From Gammaproteobacteria bacterium (GTDB lineage: Bacteria > Pseudomonadota > Gammaproteobacteria > Xanthomonadales > SZUA-36), in NCBI GenBank assembly GCA_024279945.1, contig JAJRRA010000054.1, positions 32,114 to 96,113 on the forward strand: a stretch of DNA of 64,000 nucleotides. The letters are read 5' to 3'. The position numbers were made by a program, and so were the translations under genes. Under the pieces are notes generated by a model. The model was given only the letters and a program-made list of their open reading frames with translations. It was not told the DNA's origin and did no database searches. Of this stretch, positions 1-9,214 are shown in pieces. How positions within the stretch are numbered: position 1 is the stretch's first letter; each line of letters starts with the position of its first letter.

Positions 1-1
1 A

Positions 2-334
2 CTGAAGAATACGCTTGAAGTAGCGGGCAAACTGGCCGATGAGATCAGTATGGAGGTCATCGACCCGAGGAGTTTCGAGCCCTTCGACATGGACGCGCTG
101 CTCCGTTCCCTGGAAAAGACCAACCGGCTGGTTATCGTCGACGAGGACTGGGAGCGGGGTAGTTTTGCGGCCACCATTTCCGCCCGGGTGATGGAGCAGG
201 CATTCGACCTGCTCGATGCCCCGGTCACGCTGGTGACCTTCCCCAATATGCCGATTCCGGGCGGCTATATGGAGCCGTATATCGCACCCAACCCGGACAA
301 GATCGAAACCGCGGTGCGCGCCGTGTGCAGATGA
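2..334 (+). CDS. 2-oxoacid dehydrogenase E1 beta subunit, C-terminal end (5' cut by window)
   Basis: The reading frame is open from the window edge and ends at 334. The visible 110 residues match the C-terminal domain of transketolase-like E1-beta subunits (pyruvate, acetoin or branched-chain 2-oxoacid dehydrogenase): an EVIDPRSFEPFD stretch, then VIVDEDWERGSF, and the closing PNMPIPGGYMEPYIAP segment typical of this family. The catalytic TPP-contacting region lies upstream of the window. E2 starts 12 bp after the stop and E3 follows, so this is the usual E1b-E2-E3 operon order. Which 2-oxoacid is used cannot be told from this tail; pyruvate or acetoin seems most likely. Confidence 0.85.
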   Translation: MKNTLEVAGKLADEISMEVIDPRSFEPFDMDALLRSLEKTNRLVIVDEDWERGSFAATISARVMEQAFDLLDAPVTLVTFPNMPIPGGYMEPYIAPNPDKIETAVRAVCR

Positions 335-346
335 GGGAGGCACTGG

Positions 347-1606
347 ATGGCTAAAGACTACGTCATGCCCAAACTCGCGATGGCGATGAACGAGGGCACC
401 ATCGTCGAATGGCTCGTCGAGGACGGCGCCGCCATCGAGCAGGGTCAGCCATTGCTGGTTGTGGAAACCGAGAAAGTCGCCTACGAACTGGAAGCGCCGG
501 AATCGGGCCTGATCCGGATACTGACCGCCGCTGGTGATACGGTGCCGGTTGAAGAACGCATCGCGGTCATCGCCGGAAGCGCCGATGAGCTGCCGCAAAC
601 CGGAGGTGAGTCGGAAGCAGAGCCGCCGGCGGATAACATCGGGGCGCCGGCATCCGGAGCCGCGGTTGCAGCGGGCCGACCTGGACCGGCGGAGTCGTTG
701 GCCACCGCCGGAGGACGCATCAAGGCCTCGCCGCTGGCGCGCAAGCTGGCGAAACAATACGGGCTGGACCTGTCGGAGATCACCGGCACCGGGCCCGGTG
801 GCCGGATCGTCAAGCGTGACGTGCTGGGTGTCGCCAGCAGCACGGCAGCGCCTGCGGCCAGCGCGGCCCGGGCCACAGGCGGGGCCCCGATCGAACGGGT
901 GCGGCTGCCCCTGCGGGGGACACCGCGAGCGTCTATTGCACGGCACATGCTGGAAAGCCTGCAATCCAGCGCCCAGTTGTCGTCTTTTTGGGAGAGCGAC
1001 ATCACCGAACTGAAGAAGACGCGCCAATCACTTCTCGCCCGTGAAAAGCAGCTCGGCACACGCGTTTCGGTCAACGCTTTCATCATCCGGGCCATGGCCG
1101 CGGCAATCGCCGAAGTGCCAATCGCCAATGCGGCCCTGGTGGGTGAGGAGGGCGTGATCTACGAAAGTGTGAATGTCGGCATCGCCATTGCTTTGCCGGG
1201 CAAGACGCAATGGGACAGTATTTTGATGGTGCCGGTACTGCGCCAGGTCGAGAAAATGGGTATCGTCCGGATCGATCAGGAGATGAAGCGTCTGGTCAGC
1301 AGCGCCCGCGAAGGGACGCTGACAGCGGATGAAATGAGCGGCAGCACCATCACGCTTTCGAGTACCGCCGGACTCGCCCCGCCGGGTGCGGCGCTGACGC
1401 CGATCCTGAACATGCCGAACGCGGTCATCATCGGGCCGAGCACGCCCCGCGACAAGTTCGTTCCGGTGAACGGCGAGGCGGAACTACGGACCATGATGCC
1501 GGTCAGCATGACTTTCGATCACCGGGTGCTCGATGGCGAGCCGGCTGCACGTTTCGCCAGCGCGCTGCATCGTTTTCTCGAAAACCCTGCGCTGATGCTG
1601 GCTTGA
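347..1606 (+). CDS. Dihydrolipoamide acyltransferase (E2) of a 2-oxoacid dehydrogenase complex
   Basis: A 419-residue E2 core subunit that carries the acyl group on a swinging lipoyl arm and transfers it to CoA. Domains in order: one lipoyl domain (about 1-80) with the lipoylated lysine K43 in the ETEKV motif; an Ala/Pro/Gly-rich linker; a peripheral subunit-binding domain (about 122-160, ASPLARKLAKQYG then GTGPGGRI); a second linker; and the catalytic acyltransferase domain, ending with the active-site motif DHRVLDG (H392, D396). A GAGG ribosome site precedes the ATG. It lies between the E1-beta end and E3. A single lipoyl domain and this size fit acetoin/branched-chain type or short pyruvate E2 proteins. 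Confidence 0.9.
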   Translation: MAKDYVMPKLAMAMNEGTIVEWLVEDGAAIEQGQPLLVVETEKVAYELEAPESGLIRILTAAGDTVPVEERIAVIAGSADELPQTGGESEAEPPADNIGAPASGAAVAAGRPGPAESLATAGGRIKASPLARKLAKQYGLDLSEITGTGPGGRIVKRDVLGVASSTAAPAASAARATGGAPIERVRLPLRGTPRASIARHMLESLQSSAQLSSFWESDITELKKTRQSLLAREKQLGTRVSVNAFIIRAMAAAIAEVPIANAALVGEEGVIYESVNVGIAIALPGKTQWDSILMVPVLRQVEKMGIVRIDQEMKRLVSSAREGTLTADEMSGSTITLSSTAGLAPPGAALTPILNMPNAVIIGPSTPRDKFVPVNGEAELRTMMPVSMTFDHRVLDGEPAARFASALHRFLENPALMLA

Positions 1607-1616
1607 GGGAGCACCT

Positions 1617-3014
1617 GTGTCCGATCGCTTCGATGTCGTGATCATAGGCGCCGGTCCCGGCGGCTATGTGGCCGCCGTTCGCGCGGCGCAGCTTGGCCTG
1701 AAGGTCGCCGTCGTCGAAAAAGACGAGCCCGGTGGGATCTGCCTGAACTGGGGCTGCATTCCATCGAAACACCTGATTCACCAGGCGGCGGCGTATCATG
1801 CACTCGGAGAAATGGAAGCCGTGGGCGTCACGGTGGACCGATCGGGGCTGGACTACGCCCGGGTCCAGGCGGGCTCGCGCAAAGTTGTCAAAACCCTGAC
1901 CGGCGGCGTTGCGGGGTTGCTGAAGCGCAACGGGGTTTGCTACGTCAAGGGCCACGCAAGGATCGCCTCACGGGGCAGGGTAGCGGTCGAGGAAGAAGGA
2001 ACGACACTGGAATGCGACAACATCATCGTCGCAACCGGCTCTCGGCCTATGCAGGTCCCCGGTTTTGAGTTCGATCACCGGCAGGTGATTTCCTCGGACG
2101 ATCTGTTGGCCCTGACCTGCTTGCCTAAAAGTATCGTCGTGCTGGGCGCAGGCGCAATCGGCTGTGAGTTCGCCTACGTCCTCAACTGCTTCGGTGTTGA
2201 GATCACCCTTGTCGAGGCGATGTCGCACATCCTGCCCACCGAGGACTTCGAGGCCTGCGCGGTAGTGGCCCGGTCTTTCAAGAAAAGCGGCATCGGGATA
2301 CGCTGCGGAACTCGCGCGACCGGTCTCGAACGTGAAGGGGATATGGTGCGGGTGATGCTGGAAGCAGGCGATGACACGACCGATTGCGTCACTGCGGAAA
2401 AGGTGCTGGTCGTGTTCGGGCGCAGCCCGATCACGGACGATCTCGGCCTGGAAGAGGCGGGTGTGAAGCTGGATGCCCGGGGTTATGTCGAAACCGGCCC
2501 GTTCAACCAGACCAGCGTAGCGGGCATCTACGCCATCGGCGACATCACGAAAACCCCGGCCCTGGCGCACGTGGCCTCCCGGGAAGGCGAAATTGCGGTC
2601 GAGCACATCGCCGGGCACGAGCCGCAGGCGGATCGGGTAGACCCGGACCTGGTTCCATCTGCGATCTATTGCGAACCGCAACTGGCCGGTTTCGGTTTGC
2701 GCGAAGACCAGGCCAAAGCGCGCGGCGTTGAGTTCACAAAGTCCGTTTTCAACTACATTGGCGCAGGCAAGACCATTGCCATCGGCAAGCCAGAGGGCCT
2801 GGTGAAACTACTCTGCGACCCGGACACCGGTGAACTGCTGGGATGCCACGTTGTCGGCCACGATGCAACGGAGATCATCCATGAACTGTTGCTGGCCAAA
2901 CAGGGTGAACTGCTGGCTGAAGACATTGAATCTGTGATCCACGCACACCCGACGATATCCGAGGCGGTGATGGAGGCCGCACGCGGCATTGGGGGCAAGC
3001 CCATTCATGCCTGA
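1617..3014 (+). CDS. lpdA: Dihydrolipoamide dehydrogenase (E3)
   Basis: A 465-residue FAD-dependent disulfide oxidoreductase that reoxidises the lipoyl arm of the E2 subunit with NAD+. It starts with GTG, 10 bp after the E2 stop. Visible elements: N-terminal FAD-binding GAGPGGY motif (11-17); redox-active disulfide in CLNWGC (C42, C47); NAD-binding GAGAIGCE segment in the middle; ATGS and GD motifs of the family; and the C-terminal HPTISE dyad motif (H444, E449) that completes the active site of the partner subunit. Length and all catalytic residues are normal. As third gene of the operon it is most likely dedicated to this complex, though such proteins are often shared with other 2-oxoacid dehydrogenases. 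Confidence 0.93.
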   Translation: MSDRFDVVIIGAGPGGYVAAVRAAQLGLKVAVVEKDEPGGICLNWGCIPSKHLIHQAAAYHALGEMEAVGVTVDRSGLDYARVQAGSRKVVKTLTGGVAGLLKRNGVCYVKGHARIASRGRVAVEEEGTTLECDNIIVATGSRPMQVPGFEFDHRQVISSDDLLALTCLPKSIVVLGAGAIGCEFAYVLNCFGVEITLVEAMSHILPTEDFEACAVVARSFKKSGIGIRCGTRATGLEREGDMVRVMLEAGDDTTDCVTAEKVLVVFGRSPITDDLGLEEAGVKLDARGYVETGPFNQTSVAGIYAIGDITKTPALAHVASREGEIAVEHIAGHEPQADRVDPDLVPSAIYCEPQLAGFGLREDQAKARGVEFTKSVFNYIGAGKTIAIGKPEGLVKLLCDPDTGELLGCHVVGHDATEIIHELLLAKQGELLAEDIESVIHAHPTISEAVMEAARGIGGKPIHA

Positions 3015-3067
3015 TATGCCGCTGGAAGTAGCGGCGCCGCTGCCAGGCATCGGCTGAACTTGTACAA

Positions 3068-3097
3068 ATTCGACTTGTTAATATTCGACTTGTTAAT
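3068..3097. repeat. Perfect 15-bp tandem duplication
   Basis: Two identical adjacent 15-bp units (ATTCGACTTGTTAAT), at 3068-3082 and 3083-3097, lie between the E3 gene and the aldehyde dehydrogenase, immediately before the GAGGTGGAG ribosome site. The unit is AT-rich compared with its surroundings. It could be a slippage product or a two-copy binding site. Confidence 0.9.
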
Positions 3098-3111
3098 AGA
3101 GGTGGAGACCT

Positions 3112-4620
3112 ATGCACGCTGTCATCCGGGAAATGCTGGACAAGTACGATGTAACCGACGCCACGCGGGCATTCATAGCCAGTGGTCACCAGAAAATGTT
3201 TATTGGTGGCCGGTTCGTCGAATCCGTTTCAGGCAATACATCACAGGTGGAAGACCCTTCTAACGGTGCGCTTTTGATTACGGTGCCTTGTGCAACGACG
3301 AGCGATGTGGACCTTGCCGTGTCCGAGGCGGAGAAGGCGTTCAGCGACAGTCCGTGGAGCGCCATGCAACCAATGGAGCGCCAGTCCCTGTTGCTGAAAC
3401 TGGCCGATGCCATGGAGGCAAACGCCCAGACCCTGGCAGAATTGGAAGCGATGGATGCCGGCAAGGCGATCAGCGGCTGCCTGGAAGTGGATGTTTGGGG
3501 TTCAATCGAATTCCTGCGCTACATGGCGGGCTGGGCGAGCAAAATTGAAGGTGCCACCCGAACGTTGTCATGTCCCGGGGAAACCTTTGGTTACACCCTC
3601 AAGGAAGCTGTTGGCGTGGTTGGGGCGATCGTGCCGTGGAACTGGCCGCTCAGCATGTCGATCTGGAAACTGGCTGCACCGTTGGCCGTGGGCTGTACTG
3701 TCGTACTCAAGCCTGCTGAAATCACCCCCATGAGCATGCTCTATCTAATGCAAATCTGGAAGGATGCCGGGCTGCCCGCCGGTGTGGTCAACATCGTTAC
3801 CGGCAAGGGGAGCATTGCAGGCAGCCATTTAGCTGGCCACCCGGGTATCAGCAAAGTGTCGTTTACCGGTTCAACGCCAGTCGGCAAGCTGGTTGGCAAG
3901 GCGGCAATGGCCCATGTAGCGCACGTCACCCTGGAACTGGGCGGAAAATCCCCCATGGTAGCCTTTGATGACGCCGATATCGACCGGATTGTAGCGGCCA
4001 CTCACCAGAGTGTTTTCTTCAATGCAGGCCAGGTGTGCTCAGCGGGCTCTCGTCTGTATGTGCATAAGAGCATCTACCAGGAAACGCTCGAGGCCCTGGC
4101 AAGGTCCCTCGAAGGTGCGGTACTGGGAGATCCCCTCGATCCGGCGACCACCCAGGGGCCACAAATCTCCAGGGTGTAGTTCGAATCCATCCTCGGCTAT
4201 ATCAAATCGGGACTCGACGAGGGAGCACGCCTGGTCTGCGGCGGCGAAGCGGCAGATCGCCCCGGTTATTTCATACAGCCCACACTATTTGCGGATACCA
4301 CGAACGATATGCGGATCGTGCAGGAAGAAATCTTCGGTCCTGTCCTGGTTGTTCAGGCCTTTGAGACTGAGGAGCAGGCAGTGCGGCTGGCCAACGACAA
4401 TATTTACGGATTGGCCGCCTCCGTGTTTACCCGGGACTTATCCCGGGCTCACCGCATGGTGAAGAAGCTCGAAGCGGGGTCAGTCTGTGTAAACACCCAC
4501 GATGCAATCGACGTATCCCTGCCTTTTGGAGGTTACAAGCAGTCCGGAATCGGTAAGGACATGGGCCCGGAACAACTGGCGCACTTTCTGGAGACAAAAT
4601 CTGTGATCATGCAGCTATGA
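3112..4620 (+). pseudogene. Aldehyde dehydrogenase interrupted by an in-frame TAG
   Basis: A near-complete NAD(P)-dependent aldehyde dehydrogenase of about 500 residues, most like betaine/aminoaldehyde or general ALDH1-type enzymes. Present in order: VPWNWPL cofactor region, FTGSTPVGK, general-base region LELGGKS (E275) and catalytic cysteine in NAGQVCSAG (C309). Codon 356 (4177-4179) is TAG; reading through it the frame continues normally with FESILGYIKSG, EEIFGPV and the C-terminal PFGGYKQSG motif to 4620. Family members usually have Gln here, so one CAG-to-TAG change explains it. The truncated 355-residue product would keep the catalytic Cys but lose the C-terminal oligomerisation region. 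It has a good ribosome site (GAGGTGGAG) and may once have been cotranscribed with upstream genes. A sequencing error or amber suppression cannot be excluded. Confidence 0.85.
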
Positions 4621-4686
4621 GCGAAACCCCATGTGCAATTCCATAGCCGGAGGTACGATCGGGCGGTTTCGCCCGGCGCTGCTGGG

Positions 4687-5595
4687 TTACTCCTGCTCCT
4701 CCTGAGTGCCGCCTGTCCCCAGGGCTGCCGTTATCGCCTCGACCGGTGGCGGCTCCATGATGCAGACATCATTGCCCTCCGCATCCCGGATCCACGCTCT
4801 GATGCCACCGCAGGCTGCTTCGGCGCGTGGACCGGCAACGCCCTGAGCGCCGTTGTCTACCGCCTTCTCGTATGCTGCCGCCACGTCGTTCGCGTAGTAG
4901 ACAATGCAATCGAAATGGGGGCCCTTCTCTTCAAGGAGCGTTTTTTCCCGTAACCCGATGTTCGGGCCGCCCCATACCTTGACCAGGAAGTTGTGGCTTT
5001 CCACATCCCAGAACGGATCGGCCATCAGAATGAACCCACTGTCGTGCCGGGTGTGTTCGTAAACCGTGTGTAAGCCAAAGAAATCCGCGAGCCGGTTTTC
5101 GGCCTTGCGCAGGTCGGGCACGATAAGAGAAATCTGGCCGAGCCGCAGTTCATCAGAACGATACGCTTGTTCGACACTGACTTGCCCGAGCGCCAGGTCG
5201 TCGTCATCCCTGAACCGCATGAGTTCGTATAGCACGTTGTATTCCGGATCGCCCACGGACGCATAGCTCACATGGGCCATCATGCACGGCTCGCAACGTG
5301 GTATCGCGCCCTTTGCGACGAGCCTGTCGTAAGCCGCCTCAACGTCTTCAACAAGAAAATTGATGTGTTCCCAGGTGTGGCCGTTTTTTTCTATGTAGTG
5401 CAACTGGTACGAATAGAACGGTTCGCCCATTGCGTGGATGGACACGTCGCAACCATTTCCTGAGAAATAGTTCACCAGTTGACCCGGGATAACGAAGGTA
5501 CAGACATGCTGCATACCAAACTGGTCGAGCTGTTTGTGGAATGTGTTTTCAGGGTCTTACAGGGGCAGGCCCACGTGATGAATTCGGTAGTTCAT
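4687..5595 (-). pseudogene. Two-domain VOC (glyoxalase/extradiol dioxygenase-like) gene with early TAA
   Basis: A 302-codon gene of the vicinal oxygen chelate superfamily with two fold repeats. It starts at ATG 5595 (MNYRIHHVGLPL), but codon 13 (5559-5557) is TAA; the frame then continues without a break to 4687. The lost N-terminal strand carries the first metal-ligand histidine (HHVG). A restart at the ATG at 5514 would give a 275-residue protein without it. Later elements are intact: WEHINFLVEDV, LRLGQISLIVPDL at the start of the second repeat, and a C-terminal IMEPPP. It lies 50 bp downstream of the SDR at 5646-6449 on the same strand, so probably in one operon with it. Decayed gene or sequencing error. 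Confidence 0.75.
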
Positions 5596-5645
5596 AGTCT
5601 GTCAATCTCCATTGTCTGGTCGAACATTCAGCAAAACACCATCAT

Positions 5646-6449
5646 TTAAAGCGCAGGAGGGTAGCCTCCCGCAACAGGCATCGCAATCCCGGTGATATAG
5701 CTGGCCTCGTCGCCGGCGAGAAACGCCACAACCGCGGCGATTTCTTCCACCTTTCCCCAGCGGCCAAGCGCTACCGAGTTCGTCATGTCAGCGCGCACGG
5801 CCTGGGGCGTGTCGCCGGACAATTCGGCAAAATACCCCAACATCGTTTGCCCCATCTCGGTATCGACCAGGCCAGGGCAGATGGCATTGACACGAATGTT
5901 GTATCGACCAAGTTCGAGTGCAACGGCCCTGGTGAAACCAACGACGGCGAACTTTGAAGCGTCGTAGGCTGAAAAGTGGGCATCGCCATACAAGCCCCCG
6001 ATGGAAGCATTGTTGATGATGGATCCTCCGCCCCGTTGCTTCATCGTTACGATGACCTGTTTAGTGAAGGCAATGGTGCCACGGGTATTGACCCGGTACA
6101 TCCGGTCGAAGGTTTCGAGCGGTGTTTCTTCGCACAGGCCAGCCGCACCCACGCCCGCGTTGTTGAAGAGTATGTCGACTCCACCCAATTCCCCAATGAC
6201 TTGTGCTACGCAATGCGCCACCTGGTCCGCCTCACCGACATCGCAGGCCAGGGCCATTGAACCAACGCCAAGCGCCTCGATTTCTGCGGCAACCTTGTCG
6301 AGCGCCCGCCGACCCGCCCCATCGGTGACGAGATCCACCACCGCCACCTGCGCTCCTTCGCGCGCCAGTCTGAGCGCAGCCGCCCGGCCCATGCCATAGG
6401 GGCTTGAAGCTCCCGTTACAATTGCCACCCTGTTTTTCAATGACCTCAT
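5646..6449 (-). CDS. Short-chain dehydrogenase/reductase (SDR)
   Basis: A 267-residue classical SDR, an NAD(P)-dependent alcohol/ketone oxidoreductase with a Rossmann fold. Visible: the cofactor glycine motif TGASSPYGMGRA, the DVGEAD acid region, the NNAG motif, the catalytic Ser in NNASIGG, the Tyr-x3-Lys pair in YDASK, and the PG motif in NAICPGLVDTEMG. The ATG at 6449 fits the conserved family N-terminus and has GAGGA upstream; an in-frame TTG at 6467 is less likely. It closely resembles the SDR at 35802-36608, including a shared ending around PVAGG/PIAGG. It leads a minus-strand unit with the broken VOC gene and has a candidate operator about 105 bp upstream. Substrate unknown. Confidence 0.9.
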   Translation of the reverse strand: MRSLKNRVAIVTGASSPYGMGRAAALRLAREGAQVAVVDLVTDGAGRRALDKVAAEIEALGVGSMALACDVGEADQVAHCVAQVIGELGGVDILFNNAGVGAAGLCEETPLETFDRMYRVNTRGTIAFTKQVIVTMKQRGGGSIINNASIGGLYGDAHFSAYDASKFAVVGFTRAVALELGRYNIRVNAICPGLVDTEMGQTMLGYFAELSGDTPQAVRADMTNSVALGRWGKVEEIAAVVAFLAGDEASYITGIAMPVAGGYPPAL

Positions 6450-6553
6450 CCTTGCCACTTTCCTCAATACGACGCATCAGCCGGAATCACAGGAAAAGTG
6501 TATAACATCAATATGGACACAATCATGGCGTTATGGCAGGAACCCAATGCAAA

Positions 6554-6580
6554 AGGCCAATTCCGCCAAAGAATTGGCCG
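6554..6580. promoter_or_regulatory. Candidate 21-bp-period operator (site a), inverted repeat
   Basis: The region holds an 8-bp perfect inverted repeat, GGCCAATT (6555-6562) and AATTGGCC (6572-6579), with a 9-bp spacer. The two GGCC cores start at 6555 and 6576, exactly 21 bp apart, as at the other operator candidates. It lies between the divergent SDR (minus, 6449) and VOC gene (plus, 6766). Confidence 0.5.
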
Positions 6581-6650
6581 GGTCTGAAAATATCAGCACG
6601 CCAGCCAGGAAAGATGTTGGCTCCGGGCTTAATCTCAGGTTGCTGGAGGC

Positions 6651-6688
6651 TGGCCAGAGCTGGCCATTTATTCCATTACTTTGGCCGC
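6651..6688 (+). promoter_or_regulatory. Candidate AraC-type operator (site b), three TGGCC boxes
   Basis: TGGCC boxes start at 6651, 6661 and 6682, i.e. spaced 10 and then 21 bp; the last reads TTGGCCGC. The arrangement box-AGAGC-box-N16-TTGGCCGC recurs, on the opposite strand, upstream of the SDR at 43949-44731. The last box ends about 80 bp before the VOC start at 6766. The rest of the 316-bp gap 6450-6765 holds site a and nothing else I recognise. Confidence 0.6.
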
Positions 6689-6765
6689 TGCTGCACGCCG
6701 TCAGCGTTTAAAATGAGCCGCACTGGTCAGAGTTGAAACAGGCTAACAGAAGGAGTGGCAAACCA

Positions 6766-7770
6766 ATGGCGATACTGGGTCTACATCACGCAGGGCTGGT
6801 CGTTCCCAGCCTGGATCAGGCGCTGGAGTTCTATTCCGGCGTACTGGGTTTCGAAGCGGTTCAGGAACGCTCTATCGCCGCAGCAGCCTGTCCGGAGGAT
6901 GCCGCCCATTCCGCAAGGGCCCGGGGGCATATCTTGCGTGGTGGCTGGGGTTATCTCGAGATTCTGGAGTTCGAACACCCCGTGCATCCGGATCACCAGT
7001 TTTTCTGGACACCTGTGAACACGTACGGAATCCGTCATATCTCCCTGATGGTGGATGATGCCCTGGAAACCTATGCGTACTTGAAGGAACACATGATTTT
7101 TCATGGCGTGCCGGTGAGGCACAGCGTTGAGAGTTCCGAAAATGACTCCTGGTCTGCATATGCCAGGGATCCTTTCGGCAACATTATTGAATTGTGGCGG
7201 TTGGGGGAGGAGGATCCACAACCCTATGTGCCACAAGGCCCGCTGAAGGTTCCAGATATGCCTGAAGGTGTCGTGAAAAGCGGCATACTGGGTCTTCACC
7301 ATGCCGCCATCGTGGTGCCGGACCTGCAACAGGCCACGGCCTTTTATCGTGACGTGCTGGGTTTCAGGATCGTTCAGCTCGGTCCAATCGAGCCGAGCCC
7401 CTACGCAGAAGTCCACACGCAACTTGAGCAGCCCGAAGCCTTGTCGCACGTGTTTGATACCGGTTGGGGCTACCTGGAAGTCTGGGAATACAGGAACCCC
7501 GTACACCCCCATCCGCAGGTCGAACATCCGTACAACAAATTGGGCTTCTCGCATCTCACCTTCATGGTGGACGATTGCCGCGCGGAACAGGCGCGTCTGC
7601 AGGATCAGGTATCTTTCGCCGGGTCGCACACCGGCCCCAGCCCGGGTACGGATGGCGCCCCGTCGCGCTCTGTTTGCACCAGGGATCCATTTGGCAATAC
7701 CCTTGAGTTCTGGCAGATCGGCGCAAAGGATCCGGGACCCTTTGCGCCTGAAGTTTTACCGTATGGTTGA
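6766..7770 (+). CDS. Two-domain VOC family protein (extradiol dioxygenase-like)
   Basis: A 334-residue protein made of two vicinal-oxygen-chelate repeats (about 1-165 and 178-334). Each repeat shows a complete candidate metal triad: LGLHHAGLVVP, GIRHISLMVDD and IIELWR in the first; LGLHHAAIVVPD, GFSHLTFMVDD and LEFWQ in the second. Members of this superfamily include ring-cleaving dioxygenases, glyoxalases and epimerases; the two-repeat layout suits an extradiol dioxygenase, but the substrate cannot be read from sequence. The ATG at 6766 has AAGGAG upstream; an earlier in-frame TTG (6733) is rejected. It is preceded by two operator candidates and followed by an MFS carrier gene 104 bp downstream. 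Confidence 0.82.
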   Translation: MAILGLHHAGLVVPSLDQALEFYSGVLGFEAVQERSIAAAACPEDAAHSARARGHILRGGWGYLEILEFEHPVHPDHQFFWTPVNTYGIRHISLMVDDALETYAYLKEHMIFHGVPVRHSVESSENDSWSAYARDPFGNIIELWRLGEEDPQPYVPQGPLKVPDMPEGVVKSGILGLHHAAIVVPDLQQATAFYRDVLGFRIVQLGPIEPSPYAEVHTQLEQPEALSHVFDTGWGYLEVWEYRNPVHPHPQVEHPYNKLGFSHLTFMVDDCRAEQARLQDQVSFAGSHTGPSPGTDGAPSRSVCTRDPFGNTLEFWQIGAKDPGPFAPEVLPYG

Positions 7771-7874
7771 GCGGTCATAAGACGGGCATGTATCGCCGCC
7801 GGCTCTTGTCCCTAACATAGTCAGTGATTACTTGCGATCGCTTGCAATCATGCTGAGGTGATCCGGCAGGGTAT

Positions 7875-9062
7875 ATGAAAAACGGAACAAAACGGGAACC
7901 ACAGCAATCGCAGTACCTGCTGACAGCTTATATTCTTGCCGCATTCGGTGCCTGGGTTTTTCTGATTCAGCCGCTGTTCCTGGGGACCCTGGCCGAAGCA
8001 TATCAGCTCAACCCCAGGCAGATCGGTTATCTGGCGGCTATCGAAATGGCGGGGGCTGCACTGACCTCAATCTCAGCGCCGTTCTGGATCAACCGCATCA
8101 ACCGGCGGCACATCGCGGTTTTCGGCATCTGTATGGCCAGCCTGGGGAATTTCCTGACGATCTGCGCGCCGGATTTCAATAGCTTGCTCCTGGCACGCTG
8201 CGGCACCGCCTTCCGTGGCACCGGCGTGGTCTATGCAATGGGGATTTCGATGCTCGGCGAAACGGAAAACCCGGACCGTTACTTTGGTATCGGGCTCACC
8301 CTGCAAGTGTGGTTTGGGTCTGCTGGCCTTGTTCTGTTGCCGCATGTGGTTTCCCTGGGGGGCGCCCCGCTGATGCTGGCAGTGTCGGGAGGACTTTACC
8401 TGATAGCACTGCCGTTTTTGCGCTGGGTGCCGGTGGCGAGTATCAAACGCGCACCGGCGGGCCTTCCCCCGGCGAACAGGTTCGGTGGTTTGAATGCCGG
8501 AATCGTATTGACGCTTTTATCTTTCCTGGCCCTGCAAGCTGCCAGCGGCGCCTACTGGGCCTTTATCGAACGCATCGGTTTCAGTGCGCAATTATCCACC
8601 GTCGCCATCGGTACCTACCTGGGTGCAGCTACTCTGGTCGGTGCATTGGGTGCGGTCACGGCTGGCTTGCTGGGCACCCGTTTCGGCCGGGGTATCCCGT
8701 TGGCCGCCGGCTTCATATGCTATGCAGCCGGTCTGGCGTTTATTAACCTGCCCGTTACCGGGCTGACTTTTGCCGTCTCGGTATTGTTGTTCAATTACGC
8801 CTGGAACCTGATCATACCTTATCAGTTCGGTCTCCTGTCACACTTCGATACCACTGGCCGCTTCATGGTGGTGTCGCCGGCGATGCAGGCCAGCGGCATC
8901 GCCGCAGGTCCTTTGCTGGCAAGCCAGTTCATTACCGGCGACAATTTCGTCCGCGTAAGCCACACCAGTTTCATTTTGATGATACTGGCGATGGTGGCGC
9001 TGGCGTCTGTCGTCCGACGTGTCACTCCGGCCAAAGAGGGGGCCGGGGAAGCGACGGAATAA
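7875..9062 (+). CDS. MFS transporter (paralogue 1 of 4)
   Basis: A 395-residue inner-membrane carrier of the major facilitator superfamily with about 12 hydrophobic helices. The N-terminus contains FLIQPLFLGTLAEAYQL, then a loop with the acidic GYLAAIEMAG segment. It is closely similar along its whole length to the carrier at 45585-46748 (shared IQPLFLG, PRQIGYLAA, AYWAFIERIG, LFNY-WNLI) and more distantly to those at 15918-17069 and 37953-39143. None of the four shows a recognised substrate motif. It probably exports or imports a pathway compound for the neighbouring catabolic genes. No 21-bp operator was found in the 104-bp gap upstream. Confidence 0.88.
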   Translation: MKNGTKREPQQSQYLLTAYILAAFGAWVFLIQPLFLGTLAEAYQLNPRQIGYLAAIEMAGAALTSISAPFWINRINRRHIAVFGICMASLGNFLTICAPDFNSLLLARCGTAFRGTGVVYAMGISMLGETENPDRYFGIGLTLQVWFGSAGLVLLPHVVSLGGAPLMLAVSGGLYLIALPFLRWVPVASIKRAPAGLPPANRFGGLNAGIVLTLLSFLALQAASGAYWAFIERIGFSAQLSTVAIGTYLGAATLVGALGAVTAGLLGTRFGRGIPLAAGFICYAAGLAFINLPVTGLTFAVSVLLFNYAWNLIIPYQFGLLSHFDTTGRFMVVSPAMQASGIAAGPLLASQFITGDNFVRVSHTSFILMILAMVALASVVRRVTPAKEGAGEATE

Positions 9063-9099
9063 ACGTATTCGGCCTGGCAAAATTTCTGCATCGCTTCCC

Positions 9100-9126
9100 T
9101 GTCCAGCGGACGATTCATTGCGACCA
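9100..9126 (+). promoter_or_regulatory. Weak candidate operator (TGTCC-N16-CGACC)
   Basis: Boxes TGTCC (9100) and CGACC (9121) are 21 bp apart, upstream of the AraC gene at 9215, in the same frame as the other operators but with degenerate boxes. It could serve autoregulation. This weak match could be chance. Confidence 0.25.
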
Positions 9127-9214
9127 TTACCTGGATTCTCTCTGGGATTGATTTGTTGCTTCAAGCAATTCTGTTATCTTAAAGGTACGAAATTATTTAT
9201 TGGAAGCGAATTCA

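Noticed and set aside
481..1128. Long open frame opposite the E2 gene
   Set aside because: A GC-rich-codon shadow of a clearly real gene; no family resemblance or ribosome site.
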